From assembly GCA_002084985.1 (NCBI GenBank), contig MZGO01000035.1, positions 12,201 through 21,029 on the forward strand: a DNA stretch of 8,829 bases, written 5' to 3'. A program made the position numbers and the translations under genes. Below are positions 6,686 through 8,829 of the stretch, one piece after another. Every line of letters starts with the position of its first letter. Position 1 is the first letter of the stretch. This DNA comes from Thermotoga sp. 4484_232 (GTDB taxonomy: Bacteria > Thermotogota > Thermotogae > Thermotogales > Thermotogaceae). A model generated the notes under the pieces. It was not told where the DNA came from. It saw only the letters and a list, made by a program, of their open reading frames with translations, and searched no databases.

Positions 6686-7834
6686 TCACTTTTCTACAAT
6701 GTTTATGATATCACTTCTGTGGATCAAACCACCATACGTATCCAGGACCACATCCAACTTGTAATTCCCTTCTTCCGTGAAGGCGATCCTCAGGTTTTTC
6801 ATATCTTTGGAAAATATGGGAAAATTGTCGGATACAACGAGCGTCAGCCTTTTAACGAGGATGTATCTATCCTTGTTCGTATCGTTCACCAAGTAAACAT
6901 GAAAAAATATCTTGTCACCTTTCATAGCGTATTTTGGAAAGTCTGTAACGATCCTTATACCTCTGACATCAGCATCTGGATTCTTTATGACGGATATAGA
7001 AGTTGCCTTCGAAACTATTCCTTCATCTGTATATACAGAGGCCTTTATCACGAATTTCCCTGTTTCAGGAGAAGGTATCTCTATCTCGCCCACCGAGATA
7101 CTTTCTTCTGGCCCCACCTTTATCACTTTTGATAGATTTTCTGTCCTTTTTAAGATCACTTCTCCGTTCTTCTCCATTGTTATCTGAACCTTATTTATCT
7201 TGATATTTTTGAAAGACCCTGAAAAGTTCACGATGTTTATAACAGGCTTTATGCTCTCATCTAGAAAGTAGAACATGGAAAGATTTGAAAAAGCTATGTC
7301 CAGTTTCTCCACTACTTCTATTTTCTTCGATATCTTCACATTCTTTTCGTTCACATTCATCGAGACGGTCACGTTGTAATCCCCTGGTTTCAGATTCTTT
7401 AGTTCCATTTCCCGTCTTAGATCAAAGACCAGTTTTCCCTCGAACTTTTTCAGTGTGAACGGAACTTTATGAGGATAATCAAAAGTGTATACTTTATCTT
7501 CCCCTCTCATTATCTCAAAGTGATATTCGCTTATTGTAACTTTTTTCTCTCCTGGATCCCTGTTGTATATCCAAACTTTCACATCCAGAGGTTTAGACGA
7601 TATGATTTCATCTTCCGCTTTTATGACGACCTGAAGTCCATCGACGACTCCTGGTATAGGGGGTCTCCTTGAGATGTATATCCTCACCACAACAAGCATC
7701 GAAAAGGCAATGGCCAGGTTCGCTAACAGAAAAAGGAGGCTTCGCCTCCTTGCGTTAAATCTGGCTCTTCGTTGTCTTTCTTTCTCTTCATCCCTTTTTC
7801 TCCACTCCTCAGGACTTCTCGTATAGTACTTCAT
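6686..7834 (-). CDS. Unknown single-pass membrane protein encoded with pilB
   Basis: I do not recognise the family. The protein has 382 residues: a highly charged N-terminus (1-31, rich in Arg, Lys and Glu), one hydrophobic segment (32-52, LLFLLANLAIAFSMLVVV), then a long outside part. The Arg-rich face before the segment predicts the N-terminus in the cytoplasm and the rest outside the inner membrane. The outside part reads as several beta-sandwich units of about 90-100 residues with recurring phrases such as LKPGDYNVTVSM, ETGKFVIKASVYTDEG and EEGNYKLDVVLDTYGG, like Ig-like or CARDB-type folds. Its ATG overlaps the pilB stop by 4 nt (ATGA) and it ends 15 nt before the aminotransferase start. 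Tight coupling to pilB suggests a pilus or secretion accessory role, which is inference. A terminator-like hairpin lies within codons 28-36. Confidence 0.7.
   Translation of the reverse strand: MKYYTRSPEEWRKRDEEKERQRRARFNARRRSLLFLLANLAIAFSMLVVVRIYISRRPPIPGVVDGLQVVIKAEDEIISSKPLDVKVWIYNRDPGEKKVTISEYHFEIMRGEDKVYTFDYPHKVPFTLKKFEGKLVFDLRREMELKNLKPGDYNVTVSMNVNEKNVKISKKIEVVEKLDIAFSNLSMFYFLDESIKPVINIVNFSGSFKNIKINKVQITMEKNGEVILKRTENLSKVIKVGPEESISVGEIEIPSPETGKFVIKASVYTDEGIVSKATSISVIKNPDADVRGIRIVTDFPKYAMKGDKIFFHVYLVNDTNKDRYILVKRLTLVVSDNFPIFSKDMKNLRIAFTEEGNYKLDVVLDTYGGLIHRSDIINIVEK
7730..7751 (-). terminator. Terminator-like hairpin inside the gene downstream of pilB
   Basis: On the minus strand AAGGAGGC and GCCTCCTT form a perfect 8-bp stem around a GAA loop, followed by TTT to give a run of five T, then CTGTT. 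The inner GCGAAGC is known as an unusually stable mini-hairpin in DNA. This is the shape of an intrinsic terminator, about 80 nt into the coding region and 80 nt after the pilB stop. The stem also contains an AAGGAGG sequence. It encodes the Arg-Arg-Arg-Ser cluster before the membrane segment, so it may be only a product of coding; attenuation is inference. Confidence 0.45.
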
Positions 7835-8829
7835 GACACCATCGTCACCCTCAAAACCTCTTCTGTACTGGTTATACCCTCCAGAACCTTTTCCATACCG
7901 TCGATGAACATAGGTCTCATACCTTTTTCAACGGCTTTTCTGAAAAGCTCTTGTTCTGTAGCACCCTCTGCTATCATCCTTCTTATGTCATCGTCCACTA
8001 TGAGTACCTCGGCTATAGCAACTCTTCCTTTGTACTTCATTCCCCTACATTCTGCGCAGCCCTCCTCAGATGGGAAGTAAACGATGGGATCCCTATCGGG
8101 GAAATGCTCTCTCACTATCTTAACGAATTTTTCTTCCAACCTTCCTTCAACTTTGCAGGAATTGCAGAGTTTCCTGACCAATCTTTGAGCGATTATCCCA
8201 AGGAGAGAAGTGCTCAGAAGATGAGGATCCACTCCCATTTCAACGAGTCTTGCTATGGCGGCAGCTGCCGTGTTGGTATGCAAAGTGCTCAGAACCAGGT
8301 GTCCCGTCAAAGAAGCTTCCACAGCGAGTTGTGCCGTCTCTTTATCCCTGATCTCCCCTACCATTATGATGTCTGGATCCTGCCTCAGGAAAGCCCTAAG
8401 GTACCTCGCAAAGGTGAGCCCTATCTCTGGGTTGACCTGGCATTGATTAACTCCTTCTATGGTGTATTCTACCGGATCTTCGGCCGTTATTATGTTGACA
8501 TGATCTCCTTTGAGAGCGTTTATCATAGCGACAAGGGTCGTCGATTTTCCGCTTCCTGTTGGTCCTGTGACGAGTATAATGCCGTATGGTTTTTCTATCA
8601 AACTTTTAATTCTTTTGTAGTTGTATTCACTGTAACCAAGTTCCTCAAGTTGTTTGTTCGCCGCAGAAACTTGAAGTATTCTCAAGACGATTTTTTCCCC
8701 AAAAACGGTGGGCATTGTGGATACCCTGAAATCGTATTGTTCGCCGTTCCGAACGGTGTAGAATTTTCCATCCTGTGGGAGTCTCTTTTCAGAAATGTCC
8801 AGGTTCGACATTATCTTTATTCTCGTAAC
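7831..8829 (-). CDS. pilB: PilB/GspE-type assembly ATPase, 5' end outside window
   Basis: The last 332 residues of a type IV pilus or type II secretion ATPase are present; the frame is open to the window edge and the usual N-terminal MshEN-like region lies outside. An internal ATG at 8811 sits within the conserved VTRIKIMSNLDISEKRLPQDG stretch and is not the start. Visible motifs (numbered from the edge) are Walker A GPTGSGKST (about 89-97), Asp box AEDPVEY (about 116-122), Walker B DPDIIMVGEIRD (about 151-162), His box TGHLVLSTLHTN (about 175-186) and a zinc-binding pair CNSC and CAEC (about 222-225 and 258-261). The four cysteines are typical of PilB/GspE and usually absent from the retraction ATPase PilT. 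The ATPase acts at the inner membrane with PilC/GspF and drives pilin assembly. Whether the machine makes pili, takes up DNA or secretes proteins cannot be decided here. Confidence 0.93.
   Translation of the reverse strand, partial: VTRIKIMSNLDISEKRLPQDGKFYTVRNGEQYDFRVSTMPTVFGEKIVLRILQVSAANKQLEELGYSEYNYKRIKSLIEKPYGIILVTGPTGSGKSTTLVAMINALKGDHVNIITAEDPVEYTIEGVNQCQVNPEIGLTFARYLRAFLRQDPDIIMVGEIRDKETAQLAVEASLTGHLVLSTLHTNTAAAAIARLVEMGVDPHLLSTSLLGIIAQRLVRKLCNSCKVEGRLEEKFVKIVREHFPDRDPIVYFPSEEGCAECRGMKYKGRVAIAEVLIVDDDIRRMIAEGATEQELFRKAVEKGMRPMFIDGMEKVLEGITSTEEVLRVTMVS

Noticed and set aside
6620..7132. 170-residue plus-strand reading frame
   Set aside because: It is the shadow of the unknown membrane protein gene, which has the coupled start, ribosome signal and plausible protein sequence.
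8809..8811. ATG at 8811 as the start of the PilB-type ATPase
   Set aside because: It lies inside a conserved stretch, with VTRIKI upstream in frame, and there is no ribosome site before it. The protein continues past the edge.
1..8829. CRISPR, tRNA, rRNA, transposon or prophage signals
   Set aside because: No spaced direct repeats, cloverleaf, rRNA-like stretch, transposase motif or terminal inverted repeats were seen, and all gaps between genes are under 50 nt.

Overview
The window looks like chromosomal DNA from a hyperthermophilic member of the Thermotogae, most likely Thermotoga or a close relative. The proteins are rich in Lys, Glu, Ile and Val. Arginine is written mostly as AGA/AGG, GTG starts are common, and genes are packed end to end with 4-nt overlaps. 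The TIGR00725-type protein at 1675-2193 closely resembles what I remember of Thermotoga maritima TM1055. The genus call is inference; no search was run.

Two operons converge. The plus-strand operon (1-2193) holds the 3' part of a ComEA-like DNA-binding protein with two helix-hairpin-helix units, a Skp/OmpH-like periplasmic chaperone, an LptB-type ABC ATPase and a SLOG/LOG-family protein. The last three junctions are a 2-nt gap and two 4-nt overlaps. The operon ends at a perfect 10-bp hairpin (2181-2203) that probably serves both strands.

The minus-strand genes run from the right edge leftwards: the C-terminal two thirds of a PilB/GspE-type secretion or pilus ATPase, an unknown single-pass membrane protein overlapping it by 4 nt, a broken ornithine aminotransferase gene, a RodA-type SEDS glycosyltransferase, then after 46 nt an unknown lipoprotein and a DUF4384-PEGA protein with four PEGA repeats. 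A weak candidate promoter lies in the 46-nt gap, so the last two genes may form their own unit.

The theme is the cell envelope: export and chaperoning (Skp, LptB), wall elongation (RodA), a pilus or type II secretion motor, and two exported proteins of unknown role. ComEA and PilB also hint at DNA uptake.

The most unusual points are two separate internal deletions in the aminotransferase gene, which destroy its reading frame and remove a PLP-binding segment; a terminator-like hairpin inside the gene just downstream of pilB; and the grouping of LptB with Skp and ComEA. I see no tRNA, rRNA, CRISPR array, insertion sequence or prophage, and no clear evidence of a wholly new multi-gene system. 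All intergenic gaps are under 50 nt.
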